Source of the DNA: Bactericera cockerelli
Taxonomy: Eukaryota; Arthropoda; Insecta; Hemiptera; Triozidae
Direction of reading: 5' to 3'
Assembly (NCBI GenBank): GCA_024516035.1
Contig: CM044958.1
Coordinates: 7,335,316 to 7,399,315, forward strand
DNA length: 64,000 nt
Under the pieces are notes generated by a model. That model did not search any database, was not told where the DNA came from, and was given only the letters and a program-made list of their open reading frames with translations. Shown one piece after another: positions 44,745 to 55,400 of the stretch. The position numbers and the translations under genes are program-made. Numbering within the stretch: position 1 is the stretch's first letter; every line of letters begins with the position of its first letter.

Positions 44745-44822
44745 TTTGTAATAGTGTTATATGTTTATATAGGGCTTTGCCCGTAAATATACACCTGTTT
44801 AACAGGTATTATTATTATTATT
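44745..44822 (+). repeat. LINE 3' terminal block with (ATT)n tail
   Basis: Near-identical to 7870-7952: 'atatagggctttgcccgtaa', 'atatacacctgtttaacagg', TATT repeats. Only the 3' terminus is present, as with 5'-truncated LINE insertions. Confidence 0.75.
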
Positions 44823-44837
44823 TTATGATCAACTCAC

Positions 44838-44945
44838 ATTCTTCTGTCTCGTCTGGGTCATAATTATCATAGGCGAGGCTCAACATACATATAGTCCTGC
44901 TTCACGTGGAAAGGCAGCTCATTAAAATTGAATTCATTGAGCTTG
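44838..44945 (-). pseudogene. Tapt1: TAPT1 exon with frameshifts
   Basis: The minus strand reads FNELPFHVKQDYM, then LSLAYD, then MTQTRQKN before donor AAT|GTGAGTT (44838/44837). Each block aligns with the TAPT1 segment just before the ARRMGF motif (family pattern KFN......Y...LA.D...RQKNA), and phase matches the next exon. However, the three blocks lie in different frames: an extra TATG-like stretch near 44890 and one extra base near 44871 shift it, leaving a stop. The 5' end is lost in repeat sequence near 44945. Either the consensus has indel errors or this allele is broken. The clean downstream exons favour error or recent damage. Confidence 0.65.
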
Positions 44946-44949
44946 GAGA

Positions 44950-45115
44950 CTCAATTTTATTATTAAACATGTTGAATCAAGTTTTATTTACAAATGACAT
45001 AGAATATATACATACATAGATATTGAAATTAATCAAACAAAACTTGATCAAGGGCGGTGCTAATGCCAACGGCATTCTCTTCCGCACCACCCTTGAAATT
45101 TATGTATTAAAAAAA
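44950..45115. repeat. Retroelement tail fragment
   Basis: Contains 'tttatttacaaatgacatag', 'aaaacttgatcaagggcggt' and 'cattctcttccgcaccaccc', resembling 19430-19615 and more loosely 49705-49800. Ends uncertain. Confidence 0.4.
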
Positions 45116-45289
45116 AATCCGAGTCCACAGGTTACAGAATCATACATGGCCGGGTCAAGATCCCTCTGCTAGATCCAAGCTCATGTAGACGTGAGGTCAC
45201 GTGTTCAATTTGATTTTTTTTTTTTTTTACTTATTTACCTACACTTTATTAATAGGACATATTATATACTACAGTATACAAAATTATAC

Positions 45290-48195
45290 ACTAGCTAGTA
45301 ACTACTGTCGACAAAACATAAATGGACATGGAGGAGTATCCATATACATACAAAACAACACAAATTTTCAAAACCTTAACCTCAAAACAAAATGTGAAGA
45401 TAAAGTATTTGAATACTGTGCTTCCTATTTGGTTGCAATTAATACAGTTATAATATGCATTTATCGATCTGGCAGCCTAAACACCACTACACACATCAAG
45501 AAATTTATACAAAACTTAGAACATCTACTACATGAAATAGTACTACAATCACAAAAAGTTATAATTTCAGGAGACTTTAACATTAATTTTACAGGAGACT
45601 CCTGGGCAAAAAAGGAACTAGACGTCATGATCAAGACTTTTAACATAAATATAACAATTGATGAACCAACAAGAATAACAAGTGAAACACAATCTACAAT
45701 AGATAACATCCTAACAAACATAGACAAAAATAACATTACATCCCACAATATATACTCAGGATTATCTGACCACAGCCACGCCCAAATCTTAACATATCAT
45801 CACCCTAACAAGATAAAAACTGTTAAAAAAATAACAAGAACATTTAACAATAAAAACATAACTCATTTCAAAGAAGCCATTAGTGATATCAGCTGGTCAG
45901 ACATCTACAATACTGAAAATGTTGATGAAAAGTATGAAATATTCATCACCAAACTAACCCATCTACTCAACAAACACTTCCCTAAAAAATTGAAAAATAT
46001 GAAACACACCTCGCAAAATGATTGGATAACACCTGGAATAAGAAAATCATGTAAAACCAAGAGAATCCTATACGAAATAACACAAAAACACAAATCGGCT
46101 AATTTCTTTGAGTATTTTAAAAAATACAAATCTATCCTTAAAAATACAATTATAAAAGCTAAACAAATCTCAGCAATTAAAAAAATAAATGAATCTAAAA
46201 ACAAATCTAAAATAGTATGGAGTCTAATAGACAATAATCCTAAAAAAAGTAAAAACAACAAATAGACTGGACTAAATTAAAAACACCTAACAATACAAAT
46301 AACAATCTAACCGATTTGGCTGAAAACTTCAACAACTTTTTCAAAAACTCAGCCAACTTTAGTACAAGAACAAATACTAAAAATATCCAAATATTAGGAC
46401 CACCCATAGAAATTCCAATGGAAATGTCACAAACAACATGCAAAGAAATTGAAAAAATCATCAATAACTTAGAAAATAAATATTCTACTGGTGATGACGA
46501 GATACCAATCCCCATAATTAAACCAATCTCTCAGATTATCTCACCACCTCTATGCAATATAATAAATGCCTCCTTTTCACAAAGTACATTTCCCTCTAAA
46601 CTAAAAAAATCCATTATAACACCCATACACAAAAAAGGCTCAAAAGAAGACATAAATAACTTCAGACCCATTTCACTCTTATCCATATTTTCAAAAATAA
46701 TTGAGAAAGTTGTCAAAAATCGGCTAGTTACCTTCCTTGAAAAATACCACATACTAACACCTGAACAATACGGATTTCGGGACAGCCGTAACACCACAGA
46801 CGCCATCGACAACTTTTTGAACATGGTATACAAAAACATAGAGTCAAAAAAACCAAATTTTAGGTGTATTTTGTGACTTAACAAAGGCCTTTGACAGTGT
46901 TAACCACAAAAAATTAATTAAAAAGCTAGAACATTATGGTATTCGTAATAAAAGTCTCCAATGGTTTGAATCTTACCTGTCAAATAGAACGCACAAAGTC
47001 AAACTTTCAAAACCAAACCAGAACGACATTATTGAACACTATGAATCAAATTTTTGCAATTTAGATCGAGGAATACCCCAAGGAACTGTATTGGGACCTG
47101 TGTTATTCATAATATATATCAATGACCTCAAACACTGTACAAACCAAGCCCTTTTCACCCTATTTGCAGACGATACCTCAATTCTAATAACCGACAAAAA
47201 CAAAGATCAACTTAAGTATAAAGCAAACAATGTCCTAACAGCTGTGCATCAATGGTTCAGTATAAATGACCTATCATTAAACATGACAAAAACAATTTAT
47301 ATACAATTCAATAGCCCAAATAATACCCCTGAAACCATTACACTATCTGAAATATCTTCAAAACCAACAATACAATCTACACAACAAACTCGATTCCTAG
47401 GAGTTATTCTCGACCAAAATCTAACATGGAACAACCACCTAGACTTATTAAAATCAAAACTAGGATCAGCCATTTTTGCATTAAAATCAGTCAGAAGAAC
47501 AATAGGACCAGAAGCAGCCAAAGCAGCTTATCATGGCTATTTTCATAGCCTCATTGAATATGGCTTACCCTTCTGGGGAGCCAACAACCGTATAAAAGAG
47601 ATTTTTACCCTCCAAAAAAAAGCTCTACGAGCTACACTAAATATTAAAAACCAAAGGACCAGCTGCAGAGGTAAATTTAAAAACAATAATATTTTAACAG
47701 TTGTAGGTAACTACATACTCACAGTGTGCACTCTGATCCATAAAACTGTTGAAAATTATCCGCACCTAAACCACAACCATCAAACAAGAAATAAACATAA
47801 GCTCATCATCCCCAGAGTAAAACACAACAGTTACGCATACATGGGAGTCAAACTTTACAACTCTATACCTGAACATACTAAACAACTAGAATTAAAATGG
47901 TTTAAATTAAAATTAAAAGAACTAATAATGCACATAGAACCCTATTCAAATGAGGAATTTCTCACCAAAATTACAACAGAAAGATAGCAAAATTCGGAGA
48001 GGAAAAAAAAAAAATAATAATTAAAGACACATAGACATATAAACATAAACAACACTCTATGATAATTATATATTATATATTTCATTCTGCTCATTTGTTT
48101 TTGTATTGTATTTTTTTTTTTTTTTTTTTTTAATTAGATGATTTTTTTTCTTCTTTTTTTTATCATTGCTTTTTTAATTTTTTTTTTATATTTAT
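45290..48195 (+). mobile_element. Jockey-like LINE, 5'-truncated, frameshifted
   Basis: Covers most of the endonuclease, the full RT and the 3' UTR, ending in T-rich sequence and (TA)n at 48191-48213. Composition is A-rich on the sense strand. Coding detail is under the pseudogene entry. It lies beyond the last Tapt1 exon seen, in the opposite orientation to that gene. Confidence 0.85.
45291..47987 (+). pseudogene. Jockey-like endonuclease/reverse transcriptase, two frameshifts
   Basis: Three consecutive open segments make up one protein. Segment 1 (45291-46265) is endonuclease: NYCRQNINGHGGVSIYI, IISGDFNINF (catalytic D and N), TIDNILTN and GLSDHSHAQI (the conserved SDH). Segment 2 (about 46257-46876) begins DWTKLK and has FRPISLLSIFSKIIEKVVKN and EQYGFR. 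Segment 3 (about 46860-47987) has VFCDLTKAFDSVNH (motif A), RGIPQGTVLGPVLF (motif B), LFADDTSILI (catalytic FADD) and FLGVILDQNL. Breaks near 46257 and 46859 are single-frame shifts in A/T-rich runs; otherwise motifs are intact, so the copy is young or the shifts are sequencing errors. The first ~60 endonuclease residues are missing. Confidence 0.88.
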
Positions 48196-48221
48196 ATATA
48201 TATATATATATATTGTTCTAA

Positions 48222-48510
48222 AAGCAGCACTTTCGACGTTTTCTTACCTGTCACAACAGCACTTTGGACTTCAGGCGGAGCACTTTCGACGCGTCGAAAG
48301 TGATGCTGTGACAGGTAAGAAAGCAGCAGTTTCCTCAGGTATTACATATAAGATTGCAGCACTTTCGACAGGCGTTTTTCATTGTGTCTCAAAATATTCT
48401 CCTTTGATGTGTTCACTCCTTAATTTGCCCGTGTTTATTTGATACGTACGAGGCAGATTATTTTGTAGAAAATCTTATAACGATCCAGCACTTTCGACAA
48501 GTCCAATGTA
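48222..48510 (+). repeat. GCAGCACTTTCGAC hairpin repeat
   Basis: The motif GCACTTTCGAC occurs about four times, with an inverted pair TTCTTACCTGTCACA (48240-48254) and TGTGACAGGTAAGAA (about 48309-48323) around CACTTTCGACGCGTCGAAAG, a near-perfect palindrome. The same motif recurs at the centre of the large palindrome (61815-61930), and a GGACATG variant recurs at 50915-51140. Confidence 0.75.
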
Positions 48511-48604
48511 CTGCGTTCTTACCAATCTCATCTGATAGACGCAAGTATTTATTTAAAAAGTGATACATTATTATATTTTGTTATTCTAATTTTTGCTTTC
48601 TATG

Positions 48605-48745
48605 GCCTACAACCTGGCCGAGATAACATGACAAGTTAGCCTCCGATTAATATGAATTTTAGAAGATTTTAATACGTCTCGGGCTTACTGCTAAATTAAT
48701 GGGACTCAATAATCCTGATCGAGAATTACTATGCATAAACTGTTA
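48605..48745 (+). repeat. SINE type H body fragment
   Basis: 'aacatgacaagttagcctcc', 'cgggcttactgctaaattaa' and 'gggactcaataatcctgatc' match the body of 35885-36080. The tRNA head is missing. Confidence 0.65.
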
Positions 48746-48879
48746 GCGTAATGGGACTTCTTGTTTCAAGCCGACAGTCTAAATAAAGCACTACCTACTA
48801 TAATATTTATGCGTACCACTAGGCAAATACCTATCGTATTAATAAATCGTAGTAATATTTTTAAATCGGATTTAACCGT

Positions 48880-49033
48880 TAACGTCGCTTTCAACTTCAT
48901 GGTTATGTATTGTAACACGAAAGAGTTTTACGGCCCCATTCGCAGGAAACATATCAACCTGTTACTCAGATGAACCTCACCTCGCCTGAGTCGGGCCGGG
49001 AATAGCCTACATAACGAGAGAATATTTTTGCAT
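48880..49033 (-). repeat. Dispersed repeat F fragment
   Basis: 'aacgtcgctttcaacttcat', 'cattcgcaggaaacatatca' and 'acctcacctcgcctgagtcg' follow the order of inverted repeat F copies. Confidence 0.6.
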
Positions 49034-49480
49034 GAGGTTGTTTGGGTAGTAGCTTTGTTAATATTCTGTGTATCACCGAAGTTAAGTAACGTCCAGCTTC
49101 GTGATAATCGTGATGCTGGAATTCCGTCCCAACCCAGGCTGGATGAGGTTGTTGGGTAGTAGCTTTGTTAATTTTCTGCGGATCACCGAAGTTAAGTAAC
49201 GTCCAGCTTTGTGATAATCTTGATACTGGCACTCGGTCCCAACCCAGGCTGGATGAGGTTGTTTGGATAGTAGCTTTGTTAATTTTATGTGTATCACCGA
49301 AGTTAAGTAACGTCCAGTTTCGTGATAATCGTGATGCTGGAACTCCGTCCCAACCCAGGCTGGATGAGGTTGTTTGGGTAGTAGCTTTGTTAATTTTCTG
49401 CGGATCACCGAAGTTAAGTAACGTCCAGCTTCGTGATAATCGTGATGCTGGCCCAACCCAGGCTGGGTGAGGTTATTGAA
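49034..49480 (+). repeat. ~111-bp tandem repeat, 4 units
   Basis: Units beginning GAGGTTGTTTGGGTAGTAGC start near 49034, 49145, 49255 and 49366. Each contains 'accgaagttaagtaacgtcc', 'gataatcgtgatgctgg' and 'cccaacccaggctggatgag'. The content equals part of dispersed repeat F, so a SINE segment has become a tandem array. Frames through it are artefacts. Confidence 0.9.
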
Positions 49481-49690
49481 GCTAGCAGGTTTGTTATAAT
49501 TTCCTGCGAAAGGTAGTTAAAATCTCCGTCGTGATATGATCATCCAGTTGAAAGCGACGTTAAACCAACAACAAAACAATTACAAGCTAACCAACGTCCA
49601 GCGAGGTGAAGGCTTTGAACCTTTTTTTATAGTCAGTCACGAGGTCGTGTAACTGAGAGGTCCTTAATTCGATACCGCATCAGCACATTT
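49480..49690 (+). repeat. Repeat F end plus tRNA-like type I head
   Basis: 'tcgtgatatgatcatccagt' and 'tgaaagcgacgttaaacc' close repeat F. 'atagtcagtcacgaggtcgt' and 'aattcgataccgcatcagca' form a degenerate tRNA-like segment shared with 50290-50370, 61155-61215 and 62520-62575. Confidence 0.55.
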
Positions 49691-49704
49691 GCTTTAATGT
49701 TTAA

Positions 49705-49965
49705 GGATATAATAATAATATTTCTTTATTGACAAGAAATATATTGACAAAGGCGTGGTTATGGCCTGAGGCTATCTCTGCCATCAAACCCATGTTTTTT
49801 TTATGTAACCTCACCCAGCCTTATATTGAACAGGCTTAGGGCTCAGGTTGAACTTTCATTATAAAGATTTCTAGAGATTCTTTTGTTAAGGCTGTGTTAC
49901 TTAACCCCAGACAGCCTTTCAGACACCTTTTGGTGTCCAATTTGAACGGAACTTGTTTTATATAA
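49705..49965 (-). repeat. Repeat shared with palindrome arms
   Basis: 'tttctttattgacaagaaat', 'atctctgccatcaaacccat', 'cacccagccttatattgaac' and 'ggctgtgttacttaacc' recur in order at 62795-63000 and inverted at 60760-60930. Confidence 0.7.
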
Positions 49966-50084
49966 CAGGAAATGTATGCCCGTCTTCGGCTATTATTATT
50001 ATTATTTTGCTTCATATCATATGAGTTTTTGGCAATTTATTTCAAATATACGATAGAAGTAATTGTCTTGTCAATAAAGAGTTC

Positions 50085-50560
50085 TTATTATTATTATTAT
50101 TATTGTGACAAGTATTCAAGAGGAAAAGTTATAACTGCAAATGAATGTACAATTATGTCCTCCGTTCAATCCAATCCGGATCAAGAATTAACCAAGTTCC
50201 TCATATCCGGTGGGTGATTTAGGCTGATTTAGGCGGTCTTTTATGCCTATTTTTCTCATTTCTTTTATTATTATTATATCGTTAAACATTAAAAAATATG
50301 AGACGATGCGGTATCGAATCCAAGACGCCTCAGTTACACGACCTAAAGGCTGACTATAAAAAAGGTTCGAATTCTTCACCTCGGTGGACGTTGCTTAACT
50401 CGTATATTTTTGTTGGTTTAACGTCGCTTTCAACTGGATGATCATAATTATTATAACGACGGAGATTTTAACTACCATACGCAGGAAACTAAAGAACCTG
50501 TTTGCCATAATAACCTCACCCAGCCTGGTTTGGGCCAGAGTGCCAGCATCACGATTATCA
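50085..50560 (+). repeat. Segment duplicated in both palindrome arms
   Basis: From 'tattattgtgacaagtattc' to 'gggccagagtgccagcatca', this block matches 60945-61397 directly and 62330-62780 inverted with few differences. After 'gccagca' the copies diverge: here the sequence continues into repeat F, there into a (TG)n Helitron-like stretch. Confidence 0.85.
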
Positions 50561-50914
50561 CGAAGCTGGACGTTACTTGACTGCGGTGATACACTGAAAA
50601 TTAACAAAACTACTTTACCCAAACGACCTCATCCAGCATAGGTTGGGACGGAGTGCCATCAGCATCACGATTATCACGAAGCTCGATAGAAGCTGTTATC
50701 GTTGGGTTACCAGTAGCGTTACCAGTAGCGAAATTTAACTCTATTTTAGAAATACATTATTACTAATTGTAGCTCTGGAAAATAAATCACGGTGACAAAC
50801 TGATTTTCTTATTTTTTTTTTTTTTTCTGTCATTATAATAATTATTACCTCAAATATTATTACTTTTTTAACTGGGTGTAACAGTTAGTAATATCATAAT
50901 TATATTAAAGCACT
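50561..50914. other. Repeat F scraps and AT-rich sequence
   Basis: 50561-50700 holds 'cacgaagctggacgttactt' and 'cccaaacgacctcatccagc', inverted units of the 111-bp repeat at 49034-49480. The remainder is unrecognised. Confidence 0.5.
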
Positions 50915-51140
50915 TTAGACATGTCCAAAAAAATGCTGCTGCATATATATTAAAGCACTTTGGACATGTCCAAAGTGCTGCTGCTCAATGTATATTAAAG
51001 CACTTTGGACATGTCCAAAGTGCTGCTGCTCAATGTATATTAAAGCATTTTGGACATGTCCAAAGTGCTGCTGCTCAATGTATTTTAAAGCACTTTGGAC
51101 ATGTCCAAAGTGCTGCTGCTCAATGTATATTAAAGCATTC
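50915..51140 (+). repeat. 45-bp tandem with 26-bp perfect palindrome
   Basis: Five units of CAATGTATATTAAAGCACTT + TGGACATGTCCAAAGTGCTG + CTGCT. Each centres on a 26-bp self-complementary core from AGCACTTTGGACA to TGTCCAAAGTGCT (some units have one mismatch). The 15-residue periodic frames on both strands result from the 45-bp period. Confidence 0.93.
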
Positions 51141-51295
51141 ATGTCCGATTTTAACTACCATTCGCAAGAAACTAAAGAACCTGTTTGCCATAATAACCTC
51201 ACCCAGCCTGGTTTGGGCCAGAGTGCCAGCATCACGATTATCACGAAGCTGGACGTTTCTTGACTGCGGTGATCCGCAGAAAATTAACAAAACTA
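51141..51295 (-). repeat. Dispersed repeat F fragment
   Basis: 'actaccattcgcaagaaact', 'cctcacccagcctggtttgg' and 'tgactgcggtgatccgcaga' match 50465-50600. It truncates the last 45-bp unit. Confidence 0.7.
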
Positions 51296-51375
51296 TATTC
51301 TGGGAAATTTTCAAAAAAAATGTATCATTAACGAGATTTGCCTTGTGAAATGGTCAACATTACTGTCTTATTGCC

Positions 51376-52310
51376 ATGCACGGATATAGCCCTCTTGTAC
51401 TGGGGGGGCACAATCGCACAATATACCTAACTAGCAAGCCGCTTCGCAAGCCTATCACACACACAGACACACACACACATACACATACACACACAAATTT
51501 CAATATTTTTTGTATCAATTTCTTGTCTTTACTGGAGCTCAAGAATGGCTCATCAGAATGTCAAATGAACACTCCAACCCTTGCAAAAAAATTCTCGCTT
51601 TGAGTTGATAGTTCGTCACGACATATTTCGAGAAAAAATGTCATTCAGGTCAAAAAACGTAAATACTTTTTGTTTACCCATCCATTTTATGTCCTTACTC
51701 AACGTAGCTCAAGAACGGCTCATCAGAATTTCGTGATTGATATCTCAAATGAAAAATTGAACCCTTGCTTAAAACTTTCTCTTTTTGAGTTGATACGCCG
51801 CCGCCGTGGCACCGTCACGATAAATTAAAAAAAAAAAAAAAGTAATTTCGGTCGAAAAATGTGATTTTTTAGCGTCACCTATCCTTTTTTTGTCCTTACC
51901 CCGTGTAGCTGAACCCTGATCCAAATGGACCTATAGGTAAAATTTCAGGTTTCTCGGACAATCTGTGTGGATTTGAAATTTTTATTATTTAGTTATTTCT
52001 TATTGGTCTTAGAATTGGGAATTATTTTGGGTCCCGTGCCCCCCTAACTTATTGAGATCTTTTTTTGTTAACGGGATTAGTCTTAGAATTGGGAATTATT
52101 TTGGGGCCCGTGCCCCTCTAACTTATTGAGATCTTTTTTTTACGGGATTAGTCTTAGAATTAGGAATTATTTTGGGGCCCGTGCCCCCCTAACTCATTGA
52201 GATCTTTTTTTTTTACGGGATTAGGTATAATGAAATTTAAGAAACACCGCTTACCGAAAAAATCTGGGGGGGCACGTGCCCCCCGTGCCCCCCCCTATAT
52301 CCGCGCATGC
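51376..52310 (+). mobile_element. hAT-like insertion, non-autonomous, 8-bp TSD
   Basis: Flanked by TTATTGCC on both sides (51368-51375 and 52311-52318). The termini are imperfect inverted repeats: ATGCACGGATATAG on the left and CTATATCCGCGCATGC on the right. An 8-bp duplication fits hAT-type transposition. Comparison with uninterrupted neighbouring 650-bp units confirms an insertion. Inside are a Helitron-like 3' end, a (CA)n run, and a ~71-bp segment repeated three times (about 52006, 52080, 52150; 'tcttagaattgggaattatt'). No transposase ORF. Confidence 0.75.
51431..51500 (-). mobile_element. Helitron-like 3' terminus with (GT)n
   Basis: On the minus strand a (GT)n run leads to GGCTTGCGAAGCGGCTTGCTAG and then T. 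A GC hairpin a few bases before CTAG, with insertion before T, is the Helitron 3' signature. The 5' end was not found, so it may be a fragment nested in the hAT-like element. Confidence 0.5.
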
Positions 52311-55300
52311 TTATTGCCCCTTCAAGTATGACCAGGTATGCAAAATTTTGTTACAATTCATTCTTGAAGGCTCTTATTGCCACCAGCAAGCTTCACTTCA
52401 AAATTTAAAAAAATCTCTTAAGGAGTTACAAAATGGCGACATTTATTCGTAAGTTAACACTTGACCTGATATTTTCAATATCTTCGAAATTTTCACAAAC
52501 CTATCTCTTGAACGGTGTGTCCAATTTGAACAAACTAAACTGTTTTAGAAGTGTCTTGGCAAATACATGAATTTATAATATCGCGTATTTTCTGCCACAT
52601 TAACCCAAGTGTCACTTTTTTGACAAAAACACTTTTGATGAACGTTTTGCTCAATATCTCAAGAACATTATTAACTAGAATAATAAATTTTGTCTATGAG
52701 ATTAGCAGGTATAAAACACAAATAAAAAATACGTACTGATCGAAATAATAGGTAAAAATTGGTTAACCCGTTTATACACAGGCGTCTTTTCTTGGGTTAA
52801 AATTTCTTTATTTTATTGCAGTCTTGTTATACTTCAAGATAGAAAAAATATATGAGAACATAAAATGTGTATTTTTCAAAACAAATAAAAAATATTCTCG
52901 GAAATTTTCTCAAAAAAGGTACCATTAACGAGATTTGCCTAGTGAAAGGGTCTAAATTACATATTTCCCCTTCAAGTAAGACCAGGTATGCAAAATTGTG
53001 TTACAATCCATTCTTGAAGGCTCCTTTTGCCACCAGCAAGCTTCAGTTCAAAATTCAAAAAAATCTCTTCAAGATTTACAAAATGGCGACAATTATTCGT
53101 AAGTTTACACTTGACCTGATATTTTCAATATCTTCGAAATTTTCACAAACCTATCTCTTGAACGGTGTGTCCGATTTGAACAAACTAAACTGTTTTAGAA
53201 GTGTCTTGGCAAATACATGAATTTATAATATCGCGTATTTTCTGCCAAATTAACCCAAGTGTCACTTTTTTGACAAAAACACTTTTGATGAACGTTTTGC
53301 TCAATATCCCAAGAACATTATTAACTAGAATAATAAATTTTGTCTATGAGATTAGCAGTTATAAAACACAAATAAAAAATACGTACTGATCGAAATAATA
53401 GGTAAAAATTGGTTAACCCGTTTATACACAGGCGTCTTTTCTTGGGTTAAAATTTCCTTATTTTATTGCAGTCTTGTTATACTTCAAGATAGAAAAAATA
53501 TATGAGAACATAAAATGTGTATTTTTCAAAACAAATAAAAAATATTCTCGGAAATTTTCTCAAAAAAGGTACCATTAACGAGATTTGCCTAGTGAAAGGG
53601 TCTAAATTACATATTACCCCTTCAAGTAAGACCAGGTATGCAAAATTGTGTTACAATCCATTCTTGAAGGCTCCTTTTGCCACCAGCAAGCTTCAGTTCA
53701 AAATTCAAAAAAATCTCTTCAAGAGTTACAAAATGGCGACAATTATTCGTAAGTTTTGACTTGACCTGATATTTTCAATATCTTCGAAAATTTCACAAAC
53801 CTATCTCTTGAACGGTTTGTCCGAATTGAACAAACTAAACTATTTTAAAAGTGTCTTGGCAAATACATGAATTTATAATATCGCGTATTTTCTGCCAAAT
53901 TAACCCAAGTGTCACTTTTTTGACAAAAACACTTTTGATGAACGTTTTGCTCAATATCTCAAGATCATTATTAACTAGAATAATAAATTTTGTCGATGAA
54001 ATTAGCAGGTATAAAACACAAATAAAAAATACGTACTGATCGAAATAATAGTTAAAAATTGGTTAACCCGTTTATACACAGGGATCTTTTTCTTGAGTCT
54101 TTCTTTTTTTGCTGTCTTGTTATACTTCAAGATAGAAAAAATATATGAGAACATAAAATGTGTATTTTTTCAATAGAAATTAAAAATATTCTCGGAAATT
54201 TTCTCAAAAAAGGTACCATGAACGAGATTTGCCTAGTGAAAGAGTCTAAATAACATATTACCCCTTCAAGTAAGACCAGGTATGCAAAATTGTGTTACAA
54301 TCCATTCTTGAAGGCTCCTTTTGCCACCAGCAAGCTTCAGTTCAAAATTCAAAAAAATCTCTTCAAGAGTTACAAAATGGCGACAATTATTCGTAAGTTT
54401 TGACTTGACCTGATATTTTCAATATCTTCGAAAATTTCACAAACCTATCTCTTGAACGGTTTGTCCGAATTGAACAAACTAAACTATTTTAAAAGTGTCT
54501 TGGCAAATACATGAATTTATAATATCGCGTATTTTCTGCCAAATTAACCCAAGTGTCACTTTTTTGACAAAAACACTTTTGATGAACGTTTTGCTCAATA
54601 TCTCAAGATCATTATTAACTAGAATAATAAATTTTGTCGATGAAATTAGCAGGTATAAAACACAAATAAAAAATACGTACTGATCGAAATAATAGTTAAA
54701 AATTGGTTAACCCGTTTATACACAGGGATCTTTTTCTTGAGTCTTTCTTTTTTTGCTGTCTTGTTATACTTCAAGATAGAAAAAATATATGAGAACATAA
54801 AATGTGTATTTTTTCAATAGAAATTAAAAATATTCTCGGAAATTTTCTCAAAAAAGGTACCATGAACGAGATTTGCCTAGTGAAAGAGTCTAAATAACAT
54901 ATTACCCCTTCAAGTAAGACCAGGTATGCAAAATTGTGTTACAATCCATTCTTGAAGGCTCCTTTTGCCACCAGCAAGCTTCAGTTCAAAATTCAAAAAA
55001 ATCTCTTCAAGAGTTACAAAATGGCGACAATTATTCGTAAATTTTGACTTGACCTGATATTTTCAATATCTTCGAAATTTTCACAAACCTATCTCTTGAA
55101 CGGTTTGTCCGAATTGAACAAACTAAACTGTTTTAGAAGTGTCTTGGCAAATACATGAATTTATAATATCGCGTATTTTCTGCCAAATTAACCCAAGTGC
55201 CACTTTTTTGACAAAAACACTTTTGATGAACGTTTTGCTCAATATCTCAAGAACAGTATTAGCTAGAGTAATACAATTTCGTATGTGAGATAAGCAGGTA

Positions 55301-55400
55301 TATCACACAATCCACAAGTTCGTACTGATCGAAATAGTAGGTAAAAATTAGTTAACCCGTTTATACACAGGGGTCTTTTTCTTGAGTTAAAATGTCTTTC

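Larger units (their letters stand above)
51296..55400 (+). repeat. ~650-bp tandem array, five-plus units
   Basis: Landmark ACCAGGTATGCAAAAT recurs near 52332, 52984, 53634, 54278 and 54922 (periods about 650, 650, 644, 644). The first unit is split by the element at 51376-52310. The last decays after about 55330. Recurrent 62-, 80- and 117-codon frames are not conserved in a way that suggests coding (ends shift by single indels). Units contain 'atatctcaagaacattatta' and 'ttcacaaacctatctcttga' modules like other repeats here. Confidence 0.93.

Noticed and set aside
45201..45290. N-terminal 30 residues of the LINE frame (MFNLIFFFFYLF...)
   Set aside because: T-run translation upstream of the homologous region; the element is 5'-truncated and this is flanking DNA.
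52867..53220. 117-codon frame in the 650-bp array
   Set aside because: Neighbouring units break it by single indels, so there is no sign of coding constraint.
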